NCBI GenBank assembly: GCA_947500845.1
Contig: CANMTP010000004.1
Coordinates: 62,001-126,000 of the forward strand
Source of the DNA: an uncultured Aquimarina sp.
GTDB lineage: Bacteria; Bacteroidota; Bacteroidia; Flavobacteriales; Flavobacteriaceae
DNA length: 64,000 nucleotides
Direction: 5' to 3'
Shown: in pieces, positions 53,617 to 63,235 of the stretch
Position numbering within the stretch: the stretch's first letter is position 1
Layout of the letters: each line of letters starts with the position of its first letter
Notes under the pieces: model-generated
The model's database searches: none
What the model was told of the DNA's origin: nothing
The model's input: only the letters and a program-made list of their open reading frames with translations
Translations under genes and position numbers: made by a program

Positions 53617-54258
53617 TTATTTCGTCTCTTGTTCTTTAACCAAAAGCAGAATTTCATCCGGAGATAGATATAATCGCCGAATTCTAGCTTTATATTTTTC
53701 TGATAAAGAACTATTATTCAAAATAAATTTCTTTGTAGCCAGAATATAGTCTTTCATCGAGTGCGTTACGGCATAAGTATCTGCAACACGCTCTGCTTCT
53801 CTAATAAAATTTTGAGAGATTGAATATCGTAATCCAAACAGAATTAGGTTTAAACTATTTCTTCTATGATAATCCATGATATGTCCCAATTCGTGTCCCA
53901 GCCATCCTATCATTACGTTCTCTGGAATATCTTTAATCTGCAATTCCAAACCATCAATTTTGAAGGTTTCACTCATCAAAATCACGTAGCTTCTCTTTTT
54001 CTTAGGTTTAAAAAGTGTAGAGAATTTAGGTTGCGCTTTCATGAAAGACTTCTTGAGGGAAGGTTTAAACTTAAATTCGATAGCTACTTCTTCCAGCTCG
54101 GGATAATGAGACAAAGCAGTACCTGCTTCGTTTACAATAACCTGTGGTATTATTTTGTTTTTAAGATGAATGCTCTCAGAAATAGCCATAACGTAATTTA
54201 AAGCCCCTAAGGAGAGGCTAATAGTGAAAAAAGTTTTAAAAAGTGATACATATTGCAT
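53617..54258 (-). CDS. M48-like zinc metallopeptidase
   Basis: The 213-aa protein carries the zinc motif HELGH (in WLGHELGHIMDYHRRN) and a downstream third-ligand glutamate candidate in EAERVADTYAV, the M48/M56-type pattern. An N-terminal hydrophobic segment (FFTISLSLGALNYVMAISES) could be a signal anchor. ATG at 54258 is preferred to an upstream ATG at 54363, which adds a stretch without pattern. It lies 56 bp before the HD/PycTM gene. Target unknown. Confidence 0.72.
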   Translation of the reverse strand: MQYVSLFKTFFTISLSLGALNYVMAISESIHLKNKIIPQVIVNEAGTALSHYPELEEVAIEFKFKPSLKKSFMKAQPKFSTLFKPKKKRSYVILMSETFKIDGLELQIKDIPENVMIGWLGHELGHIMDYHRRNSLNLILFGLRYSISQNFIREAERVADTYAVTHSMKDYILATKKFILNNSSLSEKYKARIRRLYLSPDEILLLVKEQETK

Positions 54259-54392
54259 TTTACCTCTAGCAATATAGATCACCCCGAGATGAGATGTTAA
54301 TGCATATGATAGAAAGGATAACTCTTTTGATTGATACAGTTCATTTTTTTGCTTAAAAAGCACATCAACATTCTTTACAACACCCTATTCAC

Positions 54393-55841
54393 TCAATAGT
54401 TCTTAAAATAAGTATCCAAAAACTGAAGGCGATTGCTTAACCAAGACTCGATGTAATTTTTATGATCTAGTAACGATATTTCTGATGGCCAAACCAAAGT
54501 TTCTCTCTCGTAAACTTTATTATTTTCGAAGTCATTATAAGTCTGTTGTATACTTCTAAATAGAGATTCATTACTAAATTCTTTTTTTCGCAGCGTGAAC
54601 CAACGATTTTTTAGTCTTTGACGGTAATTATCAGGATTGATTTCTATTAAACGATCAAATAATCCATTGCTTAAAATATCATCTGTTGTCGGAATCCTTT
54701 TCCCATCTTGAATAGTCCCTAAAACCCCATCCAAATCCCAGGGTATACTAAAATATGGTGTGTGTTTATCATACCTTGCCACATAGAAATTCTTACCTAA
54801 ATTATCGGTAGCCCTAACGAGATTGATAAAAAGGAAATAATCGATAGCATTATCCAAATAAAACTTTTTTGAAACCTTCTTTTTAAACAGCTGATCTTTG
54901 GATTTGATTACAAATTTTGTAAATCGATAGATATCTTGCCAGTGAGATTTATAGTTTATTAGTGGATATTCCATTTCATACCCAGCCCAATGGGGGAATA
55001 AGTTTTTATACTTCGGCACTTTCTTATATGATGGAGCTCCATCATAGCTACCAGCCTTAAACAATTCTCCCCTTACTTCACCTTTTTTGTATTTTTTGAG
55101 TTGTAGAAGTTTTCGATCTACTTGTTCGGTTAATGCATGGATCCCTATATATTTTGAATCTAAAAAAACTTCAGCAAACAATACATCAATGCCACTTTTG
55201 GCATCCTTTTCTTGGTCTAGATAATAAGGTTTATGAATTGATAACCATAATTTACTACAAAAATAAGATCGTAAACGAAGAGGTTCGTTAAATAATCCAT
55301 CTAAAATCCAATCGTCATCCTCCCTCAAATCACCAAATTTGATGTCAATTGATGTTTCTTCTTCTGGGTTCTTCCAGAATTCTAAATCATAAGATTTTTT
55401 GGGAAATTTCAACGAAATATTTCCCCTATATTCGATACCAGCAATTGCCTTCTTCGTACTATCATAATGTGCGAATGTAAATTGTGAAGAGACTTTTGGA
55501 TCGTCTTTTACCGGAAGAGTAGTGACTATTTTGATTAACGGTAATTTTGAAATATATACCTTGAAAATCGTATTATTATGCATTAAATCATAACTTTTGG
55601 TGTACAATAACTCGCCTGCTGCTATCGAGAATGTATAGTCTTTGCCAAAAGCAATCTTTAAAGTACCTGAATTAGACTTTATAGAGTCTTGTATCTTAAA
55701 ATTCCATACGATTATTTTATGCTCTTGATCAATTCCATAGAACTCTTCTTTTGGAGTTATGGTAATTGTTTGAGATTGTGATTGTGACTGACATGAAAGA
55801 GAAAACAAGCATGCCATTAGAAAATATTTTATAAATCTCAT
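54393..55841 (-). CDS. CotH kinase-family lipoprotein
   Basis: The 482-aa protein has a lipobox (LFSLSC, Cys 17) and the CotH domain: YRGNISLKFPKKSYDLEF, LDGLFNEPLRLRSYFCSKLW, NYFLFINLVRATDNLGKNFY-like stretch and IPWDLDGVLG with the DxD metal site. CotH proteins phosphorylate other secreted proteins or glycans. The spore-coat name does not apply here, since nothing else is spore-related. It is 134 bp upstream of the zinc peptidase. Confidence 0.88.
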   Translation of the reverse strand: MRFIKYFLMACLFSLSCQSQSQSQTITITPKEEFYGIDQEHKIIVWNFKIQDSIKSNSGTLKIAFGKDYTFSIAAGELLYTKSYDLMHNNTIFKVYISKLPLIKIVTTLPVKDDPKVSSQFTFAHYDSTKKAIAGIEYRGNISLKFPKKSYDLEFWKNPEEETSIDIKFGDLREDDDWILDGLFNEPLRLRSYFCSKLWLSIHKPYYLDQEKDAKSGIDVLFAEVFLDSKYIGIHALTEQVDRKLLQLKKYKKGEVRGELFKAGSYDGAPSYKKVPKYKNLFPHWAGYEMEYPLINYKSHWQDIYRFTKFVIKSKDQLFKKKVSKKFYLDNAIDYFLFINLVRATDNLGKNFYVARYDKHTPYFSIPWDLDGVLGTIQDGKRIPTTDDILSNGLFDRLIEINPDNYRQRLKNRWFTLRKKEFSNESLFRSIQQTYNDFENNKVYERETLVWPSEISLLDHKNYIESWLSNRLQFLDTYFKNY

Positions 55842-55998
55842 TGTCTATGATTAGAACGTAATTTTTCTAAAGTACAAATATTCGTATTAATACAACCGAA
55901 ATATGACATTATCCCAAGAAGTTTTACCTGTATCGATAAAATCATTCTGAAATTACATACTTTTTAAGTACTTTATGGTTCTTAATAGACTTGAATTT

Positions 55999-57639
55999 AT
56001 GCCTTACAGAATAATCATCCTTTTACTACTAAGCTTTTCACTAGCAAATGCTCAAGACAAAAATAAAAGCAGTGAAAAAACAAAGCCTAAACTTGTAGTT
56101 GGTATAGTGGTGGATCAAATGCGCTATGATTATCTTACCCGGTTTTATAATAAATTTGGCGAAGGTGGCTTTAAAAGAATGATCAATAAAGGGTTTTCTT
56201 TTAAAAATCATCATTTCAATTACATCCCAACGACCACAGCCCCCGGACACGCGTCGATTTTTACAGGAACTACTCCGCAAAATCACGGAATCTTAGGAAA
56301 TATTTGGTATGACAAAATAAAAAAGCAAAAAGTATACTGTGTGGCAGATGCCAATGTTTCTCCGGTCGGTACAAGTAGCTTAGATGGTAGTATGTCACCG
56401 GTACATCTTAAAGCTACTACAATTACAGATCAAAATCGCTTGCATACACAAATGAGAGGAAAAACGATTAGTATCGCTCTTAAGGACAGAGGTGCAATTT
56501 TATCTGGAGGTCATACTGCTAATGCTGCATATTGGTTTAGAGGTCAAAGTCAAGGGAATTGGATTTCGTCATCGTATTATATGGATAAATTACCCAAATG
56601 GGTAATAGCCTTTAATGAGTCGAATACTATTGACAGCTATTTTAAAGATTGGAATACACTTTACGATATAAATTCTTATTTGGAAAGCGGACCTGACAAT
56701 AGCCAATATGAAAGAGGTTTTAAAGGTAAAGAAAAACCAACATTTCCTTATAAACTTAAACAGTTAAAAGAATTTAATGGAGAATATGATATTCTTAAAC
56801 AGACTCCATTTGGAAATAGTTTAACAGTAGATTTTGCCTTAAGAGCAATTATAGAAGAACAATTAGGTAAAGATGATGATACTGACTTTTTAACAATTAG
56901 TTGTTCAAGTACAGATTATATAGGTCACAATTTTGGAGTAAATTCTAAAGAAATTGAAGATACTTATATACGCTTAGACCAGGACCTTGAGCGACTCTTG
57001 AATGCTTTAGATTTGTCTGTGGGAAAAAATAAATACCTGGTATTCTTAACCTCAGATCACGGAGCTACCCATGTACCTCAATTTTTAACATCTGTAAAAA
57101 TCCCATCCGGCTATTTTAAGGAAGCCTCTGTACAGTTAGCATTAAAAAATCATATTAGATCTCTCTATAAAAAAGATAGCATTATTGAAAACATATCTAA
57201 TAACCAAGTATTTTTAAACCATAATTTAATCAATAATTACAACATTGATTTTGAGGAAGTTCAAAATAAAATAGCCCAGTATCTTATAAAAACAAAACAA
57301 ATAGACAAGGTATACACTCGTTTTCAGTTAGAGAACTCAAATATCAATTCAGGAATCGGAGCTAGAATTAGCAAGGGATTCAATCTCAAACGAAGTGGAG
57401 ATGTTTGTTATACGTTAAATCCCTCGGTAATAGCGTATTCCAAAACAGGTTCTACACACGGTAGTGGATATCAATATGATACTCATGTTCCATTATTGTT
57501 TTATGGCTCTAGAATTAAAGAAGGAACAACGATCACAAGAACAACAGTATCTGATATTGCTCCTACCATTGCTACACTATTAGAAATTACGTTACCCAAC
57601 GAAACAACAGGAACTATATTAAAAGAACTTATTGACTAA
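55999..57639 (+). CDS. pafA: PafA-type alkaline phosphatase
   Basis: The 546-aa secreted enzyme has a signal peptide (SFSLANAQ), the nucleophile Thr in YIPTTTAPGHASIFTG, the Asp ligand in VDQMRYDY, TSDHGATHV and GSTHGSGYQYDTHVPLL with further Zn ligands. This is the alkaline phosphatase superfamily member PafA of Flavobacteriia, a periplasmic phosphomonoesterase releasing phosphate. ATG at 55999 is used since 55975 would precede the signal. Divergent from the CotH gene. Confidence 0.9.
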   Translation: MPYRIIILLLLSFSLANAQDKNKSSEKTKPKLVVGIVVDQMRYDYLTRFYNKFGEGGFKRMINKGFSFKNHHFNYIPTTTAPGHASIFTGTTPQNHGILGNIWYDKIKKQKVYCVADANVSPVGTSSLDGSMSPVHLKATTITDQNRLHTQMRGKTISIALKDRGAILSGGHTANAAYWFRGQSQGNWISSSYYMDKLPKWVIAFNESNTIDSYFKDWNTLYDINSYLESGPDNSQYERGFKGKEKPTFPYKLKQLKEFNGEYDILKQTPFGNSLTVDFALRAIIEEQLGKDDDTDFLTISCSSTDYIGHNFGVNSKEIEDTYIRLDQDLERLLNALDLSVGKNKYLVFLTSDHGATHVPQFLTSVKIPSGYFKEASVQLALKNHIRSLYKKDSIIENISNNQVFLNHNLINNYNIDFEEVQNKIAQYLIKTKQIDKVYTRFQLENSNINSGIGARISKGFNLKRSGDVCYTLNPSVIAYSKTGSTHGSGYQYDTHVPLLFYGSRIKEGTTITRTTVSDIAPTIATLLEITLPNETTGTILKELID

Positions 57640-57654
57640 TCTTATCGAAATTAT

Positions 57655-58548
57655 ATGAACTTTACAACGGTTTCTATTAAGTCATTTTTAAAAATGCTTG
57701 CCACTACTTATAAAAATTGGATTGCCAATGAACCTTTCCAAATGAGTGCTGCTGTGAGTTATTATGCCTTATTTTCTTTTCCTGCATTACTTATTATTAT
57801 TATTCAAACTACAGGTCTGTTTTATGAAAAAAAAGAAGTAAAAGGTAAAATTATAAGAGAAATATCTGATGTTCTGGGTTTTGATGCTGCCAAAACGGTT
57901 GAAGTTATGCTGGAAAACGCTATTGATCAGGAACAATCTACTTTGATTATTATTATTGGTGTGATAACTCTATTGTATGGGGCAACCGGAATGTTTATTG
58001 CGCTACAAAAATCTTTAAACGCCATTTGGAGGGTAAAGCCAAAACCTAAAAGTGAAATCCTAAAAATGATCAAAGACCGAATTTTCTCTTTAGGGTTAAT
58101 TCTCATGATCGGCCTTTTGTTATTGACCTCTTTAGTTTTAACTGCTCTAATTACTGCTACTACAGATTGGATCGGAGCACGTTTTCCTAATATTATTATT
58201 TACGTGATTCAGATCATCAACTTTATCTTATCATTAATACTATCTACGGTGTTATTTGCATTGATATTTAAAGTATTACCTGATGTAAAAATGAAATGGA
58301 AAGATGTTTGGCTCGGTGCTTTTGTAACCACTATTTTATTTAGCATAGGAAAATCGGCCTTAGGAATATATTTCGGAACAACAAATCCTGGATCTACATT
58401 TGGAGCTGCAGGATCAGTCATCCTAATATTGTTGTGGGTCTCTTATTCCAGTTTAATTTTATTTTTTGGGGCAGAATTCACAAAAGTACTTGCTCACAAA
58501 TACGGAGGTGGGATACAACCCACTTCTTACGCTGAAAAAGTTTCTTAA
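57655..58548 (+). CDS. YihY/BrkB family membrane protein
   Basis: The 297-aa protein has the BrkB/YihY layout with six membrane segments and motifs such as AAVSYYALFSFPALLIIII and SILGKSALGIYFGTTNPGS-type. The C-terminal SSLILFFGAEFTKV is typical. Formerly called ribonuclease BN, the family is of unknown role. It is 15 bp after pafA, same strand. Confidence 0.9.
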   Translation: MNFTTVSIKSFLKMLATTYKNWIANEPFQMSAAVSYYALFSFPALLIIIIQTTGLFYEKKEVKGKIIREISDVLGFDAAKTVEVMLENAIDQEQSTLIIIIGVITLLYGATGMFIALQKSLNAIWRVKPKPKSEILKMIKDRIFSLGLILMIGLLLLTSLVLTALITATTDWIGARFPNIIIYVIQIINFILSLILSTVLFALIFKVLPDVKMKWKDVWLGAFVTTILFSIGKSALGIYFGTTNPGSTFGAAGSVILILLWVSYSSLILFFGAEFTKVLAHKYGGGIQPTSYAEKVS

Positions 58549-58560
58549 ATTTAATATAGT

Positions 58561-58892
58561 ATGACGGTTTTAAAAATGTCGTCTACCTCGGCACGTAAAT
58601 TAAAAACATAAATTAAGAAAAAAGAAACCAAAGAAGCTTGTGTGATTGCTTTAGATGAAATTATAAAGAAGATAAATATACCTTTTCAAAGTAGTGTACA
58701 ACCAGATGCGTTTATGATGAAAATATCATAAGTTATAATAGAGAGGAATGGACAAGACTGCAAGAAGCAAATAGTTTCTTAAAAAATGAACTACTTAAAA
58801 TTTGTTCAAGTAACTACAAAAATCAACTTCGTAAAATACTAGATTTTCATCTAGAATTAAATTTTCGAAGTATAAAAACCGTCGCTTCCTAA
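58561..58892 (+). pseudogene. Broken small gene, one stop and one frameshift
   Basis: A frame from ATG at 58561 reads MTVLKMSSTSARKLKT, a TAA at 58609-58611, then IKKKETKEACVIALDEIIKK and INIPFQSSVQPDAF. A shift near 58715 leads to YDENIISYNREEWTRLQEAN, then KNELLKICSSNYKNQLRKIL and a stop at 58890-58892. Once joined it is about 110 helical residues of unknown family. Overlap of its end with a terminator arm is notable. Confidence 0.55.
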
Positions 58893-58908
58893 GACTGGGC
58901 GACGGTTT
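58876..58908 (-). terminator. Terminator after the fasciclin gene
   Basis: Arms AAACCGTCGC (58876-58885) and GCGACGGTTT (58899-58908) with a 13-nt loop. On the minus strand the stem ends in TTTTT, 33 bp past the stop at 58942. Confidence 0.8.
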
Positions 58909-58941
58909 GTATTCATCAAAACAGAATAAGTTTAATTTAGC

Positions 58942-59538
58942 TTATGGCATTACAACAGTATCGATAGCATGAATTACTCCATTAGAAGCATCTACATCTG
59001 TTAAAACTACTTTGGATTTATTCCCTTTACTATCTGTAAGAATTACACTATCTCCATCTAATGAAGCCGTTAAATTTCCACCTTGTACGGTAGTAATAAC
59101 AAAACTACCATTGTTATCATTAATAGCTTTTACCACATCTGCAGCTTTAAATTCTCCAGATACTACATGGTAAGTCAAAATTGAGGTAAGAGTCTCTTTA
59201 CTTTCCGGTTTAAGTAATCCATCCAAAGTACCTTCTGGTAGTTTACCAAAAGCATCATTTAATGGTGCAAATACTGTGAATGGCCCTGCACTATTAAGAG
59301 TCTCGACCAGATCCGCAGCTTTTACAGCTGCTACCAACGTGGTGAAATTCTCGTTTGCCGCTGCTATCGCTACAATAGTAGATGACTCAGAAGTTTCCAT
59401 TTCTGTACTTTCAGTTTCGGTTGGAGTAACTTGTTCTTTTTCAACTTCAACTTTTTCAGCTTCCTTTTTATTGTTTCCACAAGATGTGCTGATTAATAAG
59501 CCTACTAGAGCAAATGATGTCAATACAATTTTTTTCAT
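58942..59538 (-). CDS. Fasciclin-domain lipoprotein
   Basis: The 198-aa protein has a lipobox (LLISTSC) and an acidic, low-complexity linker, then a fasciclin domain (FTTLVAAVKAADLVETL, AGPFTVFAPLNDAFGKLP, LTSILTYHVVSG, VILTDSKG to GVIHAIDTVVMP). Fasciclin domains mediate adhesion at the cell surface. ATG at 59538 is used. Single gene. Confidence 0.9.
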   Translation of the reverse strand: MKKIVLTSFALVGLLISTSCGNNKKEAEKVEVEKEQVTPTETESTEMETSESSTIVAIAAANENFTTLVAAVKAADLVETLNSAGPFTVFAPLNDAFGKLPEGTLDGLLKPESKETLTSILTYHVVSGEFKAADVVKAINDNNGSFVITTVQGGNLTASLDGDSVILTDSKGNKSKVVLTDVDASNGVIHAIDTVVMP

Positions 59539-59687
59539 AATTTTAATTTTTAAATTTATATACACTTAGTTAATTTATTTGGATGAGCTTTCTTTATAAA
59601 AATTAAGTTAAATTCGATAGATTCGACTAGAAACAAGTTTGGATTGTATGTTTTATAATTTTGGTCCACTATTTTAGACTTGTTCAT

Positions 59688-60116
59688 TTAAGAGGGATAT
59701 TCGACATAATTCCTTGGTGTTTCATATAAAGTTATTTTTACTTCTAAATTTGGATCTACTTTTGAAACCAATATTTCATAAATTACTCTTGCTATATTTT
59801 CAGCCGTTGGATTTAAACTTTTAAATTCTGGTACTTCCAGATTTAGGTTTTTATGATCAAACTTTTCTGTAACATGTTCTTTTATTGTATCTGAAAGTAT
59901 TTTGGTATCGATCACATAACCTGTCTCCGGATCACAGTATCCTATAATTTTTACTTCAAGCTCATAGTTATGTCCATGATAATTTGGATTGTTACACTTA
60001 CCAAATATTTTTTTGTTTTTTTCATCGTTCCAATTAGGATTATGAAGTCTGTGTGCTGCATTAAAATGTTCTCTTCGAACTATTGCGGTTTTTTTTTGAG
60101 TTACTGTTTTAGTCAT
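59688..60116 (-). CDS. queD: 6-carboxytetrahydropterin synthase (QueD-like)
   Basis: The 142-aa enzyme has the zinc histidines in HFNAAHRLHN and NYHGHNYELEV and the catalytic Cys in FGKCNNPNYHGH. It converts dihydroneopterin triphosphate to 6-carboxytetrahydropterin, a step to queuosine, or acts as a PTPS. The other queuosine genes are not in the window. Confidence 0.92.
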   Translation of the reverse strand: MTKTVTQKKTAIVRREHFNAAHRLHNPNWNDEKNKKIFGKCNNPNYHGHNYELEVKIIGYCDPETGYVIDTKILSDTIKEHVTEKFDHKNLNLEVPEFKSLNPTAENIARVIYEILVSKVDPNLEVKITLYETPRNYVEYPS

Positions 60117-60293
60117 ATTCCTATTTGCTATGAGATAGTTTTTATAAATAATGTATCTCTAAATTCACTAAATAAATTAAAAAAGTAATTAATTTTATTT
60201 GTGTAAAAATAGTATTTTTGTTTAATGAAGTATGTTAAACATTAAACAAAATTACGTTCGGATTTTATTTTTTTTAAATCTTTATCTCATATT

Positions 60294-61013
60294 ATGAGCT
60301 TTTTAACCGCAGAATGGCGAAACCTCGCTTTTGCAAATTATGAAATAGACCCTAAGGTGCTCGAAAAATATGTTCCTTATGGCACAGAACTCGACCTATG
60401 GCAGAGCAAATGCTATGTGAGTTTGATTGGATTTATGTTCAAAAATGTAAAGTTATTAGGTTTTAGTATTCCTTTTCATAGAAATTTTGAAGAAGTTAAT
60501 TTGCGTTTCTATGTAAAACGTTATGAAAACAAGGTCTTGAAGCGTGGAGTAGTTTTTGTCAAAGAAATTGTACCGAAACCTGCATTATCATGGGTAGCAA
60601 ATACTGTTTATAAAGAAAAATATGAAACATTACCTATGAAACATCTATGGAAAAATCAAGAAAGCAGCAAGCTATTTCGATACGAATGGAAGAAGAAAGG
60701 AAAATGGCAAAGCCTGGAGGTAGAGACTGGATATGATTCGAAACCAATAGAAAAAGATTCAATAACCGAATTTATTACAGAACACTATTGGGGTTATGCC
60801 AAAATTAATAGTAAAAAAACCAATGAATACCAAGTTACACATCCCAGGTGGAATGTATTAGAGATTTTAGATTATAATATCAATGTAGATTTTGGATTAA
60901 TCTATGGTACAGATTTTTCTTTTTTAGATACTACAAAACCTAACTCGGTAATGTTAGCAGAAGGATCAGAAATTACTATTGAAAGTAAACGTATCTTACA
61001 AATTACATCTTGA
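60294..61013 (+). CDS. DUF2071 (YqjF-like) protein
   Basis: The 239-aa protein matches DUF2071: LTAEWRNLAFANYEIDPKVL, LDLWQSKCYVSLIGFMF, then YEVNLRFYV-type strands and a SVMLAEGSEI end. Members are single-domain acetoacetate-decarboxylase-like proteins of unknown role. It is 11 bp upstream of the FAD oxidoreductase gene, likely co-transcribed. Confidence 0.88.
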   Translation: MSFLTAEWRNLAFANYEIDPKVLEKYVPYGTELDLWQSKCYVSLIGFMFKNVKLLGFSIPFHRNFEEVNLRFYVKRYENKVLKRGVVFVKEIVPKPALSWVANTVYKEKYETLPMKHLWKNQESSKLFRYEWKKKGKWQSLEVETGYDSKPIEKDSITEFITEHYWGYAKINSKKTNEYQVTHPRWNVLEILDYNINVDFGLIYGTDFSFLDTTKPNSVMLAEGSEITIESKRILQITS

Positions 61014-61024
61014 AATAAAGAGCT

Positions 61025-62305
61025 ATGAACAAAGCAGATTATAAAATTCATATTATTGGAGCTGGTATTAGCGGCTTGATTGCAGCAAGAGTACTAGAAG
61101 AATCTGGGTATCATCCGGTTATCTTAGAATCCACCAGTGGTGCAGGAGGAAGAGTAAAAACCGATTATGTCGAAGAATACCAATTGGATCATGGATTTCA
61201 GGTATTATTAACGGCTTATCCCGCAGCTCAAAAATTTTTGGATTTCAAAGCACTTTCTCTACAAAAATTCTTGCCGGGAGCAGTCATTTTTAGTAAAGGA
61301 AAGAAAAAAGTAATGGGTGATCCTACTCGGGATTTATCACTACTAATTCCAACACTTTTGGCAAATATTGGAAGTCTTTCTGATAAATTAAAGATTCTAA
61401 AACTAAATTCGATTTTAAAAAAGAAGAGTATTCACGAAATTTTTTCACAAAAAGAAAAAACCACCTTAACCTATTTAAAAGATTTTGGCTTTTCTACAGA
61501 GATTATACAACAATTTTTTAAACCTTTTTTTAGTGGTATATTCTTAGAACCCCATCTTGATACTTCGAGTAGAATGTTCGAATTTGTATATAAAATGTTT
61601 GGAGAAGGATATGCAGCGTTACCAAAATCTGGTATTGCTGCCATACCCGATCAATTGCTATCTAAGCTTAATCATACCTCTTTTCAATATAATACTTCTG
61701 TACAAAAAGTTGAAGACGGCAGAATAATCTTGGAGAATGGAAAAGAGATCCAAAGCCATTTCACGATTATCGCAACAGAACCTGGTTTGGTAATGCCTAA
61801 ATTAAAAAATCAAGAGGTAGAATGGAAAAGCTGTGATACTCTTTATTTTGAAACAGATACCCGAAATATCAGTAAACCGTTGATTGGTTTAATAACAGAT
61901 CCAGAATCCCTGATTAATAATATATGCTACCATACAAGTCTTAAAACTAATTCGAATCCAAAAAAAGAATTATTGTCTGTAACTATTGTAAAAGAGCATA
62001 ATTTAAATGAATCAACCCTAGTGGCAAGAGTAAAAACTGAGCTTCAACAATATTGTAATATCCAAACGAAACGCTTTATAAAGCGCTTTTTGATCAGGAG
62101 AGCATTGCCCAAAATAACCAATCTACAATATGAAATGTTACCCACAGAGACCAGACTAACAACAACTGTTTTTCTGGCGGGAGACCAATTATTAAATGGT
62201 TCACTAAATGCCGCAATGATTGCTGGCGAAAAAGCCGCCTTGGGAGTTATCGGAACATTGGAAGATGGATTGATAGTAGAAGAGTTCACTTCAGAGTTTA
62301 ATTGA
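61025..62305 (+). CDS. FAD-dependent amine oxidase-like oxidoreductase
   Basis: The 426-aa protein starts with a Rossmann motif (IHIIGAGISGLIAARVLEES) and GAGGRVKTDY, the dinucleotide and GGR-type FAD signature of amine oxidases, protoporphyrinogen oxidases and carotenoid desaturases. A final MIAGEKAALGVIG closes the FAD fold. The reaction is not clear. It is paired with DUF2071. Confidence 0.85.
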   Translation: MNKADYKIHIIGAGISGLIAARVLEESGYHPVILESTSGAGGRVKTDYVEEYQLDHGFQVLLTAYPAAQKFLDFKALSLQKFLPGAVIFSKGKKKVMGDPTRDLSLLIPTLLANIGSLSDKLKILKLNSILKKKSIHEIFSQKEKTTLTYLKDFGFSTEIIQQFFKPFFSGIFLEPHLDTSSRMFEFVYKMFGEGYAALPKSGIAAIPDQLLSKLNHTSFQYNTSVQKVEDGRIILENGKEIQSHFTIIATEPGLVMPKLKNQEVEWKSCDTLYFETDTRNISKPLIGLITDPESLINNICYHTSLKTNSNPKKELLSVTIVKEHNLNESTLVARVKTELQQYCNIQTKRFIKRFLIRRALPKITNLQYEMLPTETRLTTTVFLAGDQLLNGSLNAAMIAGEKAALGVIGTLEDGLIVEEFTSEFN

Positions 62306-62328
62306 TGTTTATCAGATTATATACTAAA

Positions 62329-62354
62329 AAAACCATTTCTTAAGAAATGGTTTT
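62329..62354. terminator. Bidirectional terminator
   Basis: A perfect 26-nt palindrome (AAAACCATTTCTT/AAGAAATGGTTTT) with T-tracts on both strands lies between the convergent FAD oxidoreductase (stop 62305) and rhodanese (stop 62393) genes. Confidence 0.85.
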
Positions 62355-62392
62355 ATCTTTAAATAGTCTATTATTAGATTTTAGGTATTCTT

Positions 62393-62788
62393 TTACTTTA
62401 CTATTTTTTTACCTTTAAATTTCCATTCTGTTATTCCACCATCAAGATCGTAGATTTTTTTGAATCCAGCTTTCTTCATATATGCAGAACACTTACCGCT
62501 TCTACCCCCTCGCCCGCAGTAAACAGCGACTGGTTTGGATTTGTCCACTTTAGAGACAAGGTCTTCAAAATTTTCGTTTCTGAAATCAATATTAATAGCT
62601 CCATCTATGTAGCCTTCGGCATATTCTTCAGGGGTTCTAACATCTATTAACTGTACTCTTCCCATTTCCAATAAGGAGTCCATCTCTTCTGCGGTAATCA
62701 CTTCAACTGTAGCACTTTCTTCCATCTTATTACAATTAAATAAGATCACAGAAAGAAAAGTTATTACTACAAATGATTTAAGTTTCAT
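62393..62788 (-). CDS. Rhodanese-domain lipoprotein
   Basis: The 131-aa protein has a lipobox (SVILFNC, Cys 19) and a rhodanese domain with active-site loop VYCGRGGRSGKC, where the first Cys is the sulfur carrier. It probably acts at the periplasmic face in sulfur transfer. It starts 15 bp after the cytosolic rhodanese gene. Confidence 0.9.
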   Translation of the reverse strand: MKLKSFVVITFLSVILFNCNKMEESATVEVITAEEMDSLLEMGRVQLIDVRTPEEYAEGYIDGAINIDFRNENFEDLVSKVDKSKPVAVYCGRGGRSGKCSAYMKKAGFKKIYDLDGGITEWKFKGKKIVK

Positions 62789-62803
62789 ACGAAATCGATT
62801 TAA

Positions 62804-63118
62804 TTATTCAGCAGTCTCACCATCCCAATTCATAAAACCACCTATAAGATTATATGTTGTTTCGAATCCCATTTGGTTCATCAAAGTACAAGCCTGGGCG
62901 CTACGTGCGCCTGATCGACAGTAGACATAATAGTTTTTAGTTTTATCTAATTGTTCGATATCATCAAGAAAACCCTGACCTTTGCGAATATCTATATTGA
63001 GCATATCAGGAATAAAACCATCTTCTATTTCTTCCTCGGTCCTAACATCTAAAATTACAGCGTTGTCATCTTTAGAGATAAGTTCTCTCCATTCTTCTTG
63101 TGTGATATTTTCTGCCAT
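62804..63118 (-). CDS. Cytosolic rhodanese-like protein
   Basis: The 104-aa protein lacks a signal and has the rhodanese loop YVYCRSGARSAQA with the catalytic Cys. It is paired with the lipoprotein rhodanese, so two compartments may be served. Likely a thiosulfate or persulfide transferase. Confidence 0.92.
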   Translation of the reverse strand: MAENITQEEWRELISKDDNAVILDVRTEEEIEDGFIPDMLNIDIRKGQGFLDDIEQLDKTKNYYVYCRSGARSAQACTLMNQMGFETTYNLIGGFMNWDGETAE

Positions 63119-63235
63119 CTAAAAAAATTTATACTAAAAATTGGACTACATTAATTTATATTCCTTACAAATATAAGAGTCCTTTCATAAAATTGATATA
63201 AGAGGGCTTAGAATTTGTTGAACAAACTTGCAAGA

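Noticed and set aside
54393..55841. CotH name as evidence of spore formation
   Set aside because: CotH kinases are widespread in non-spore-formers and no spore gene is present.
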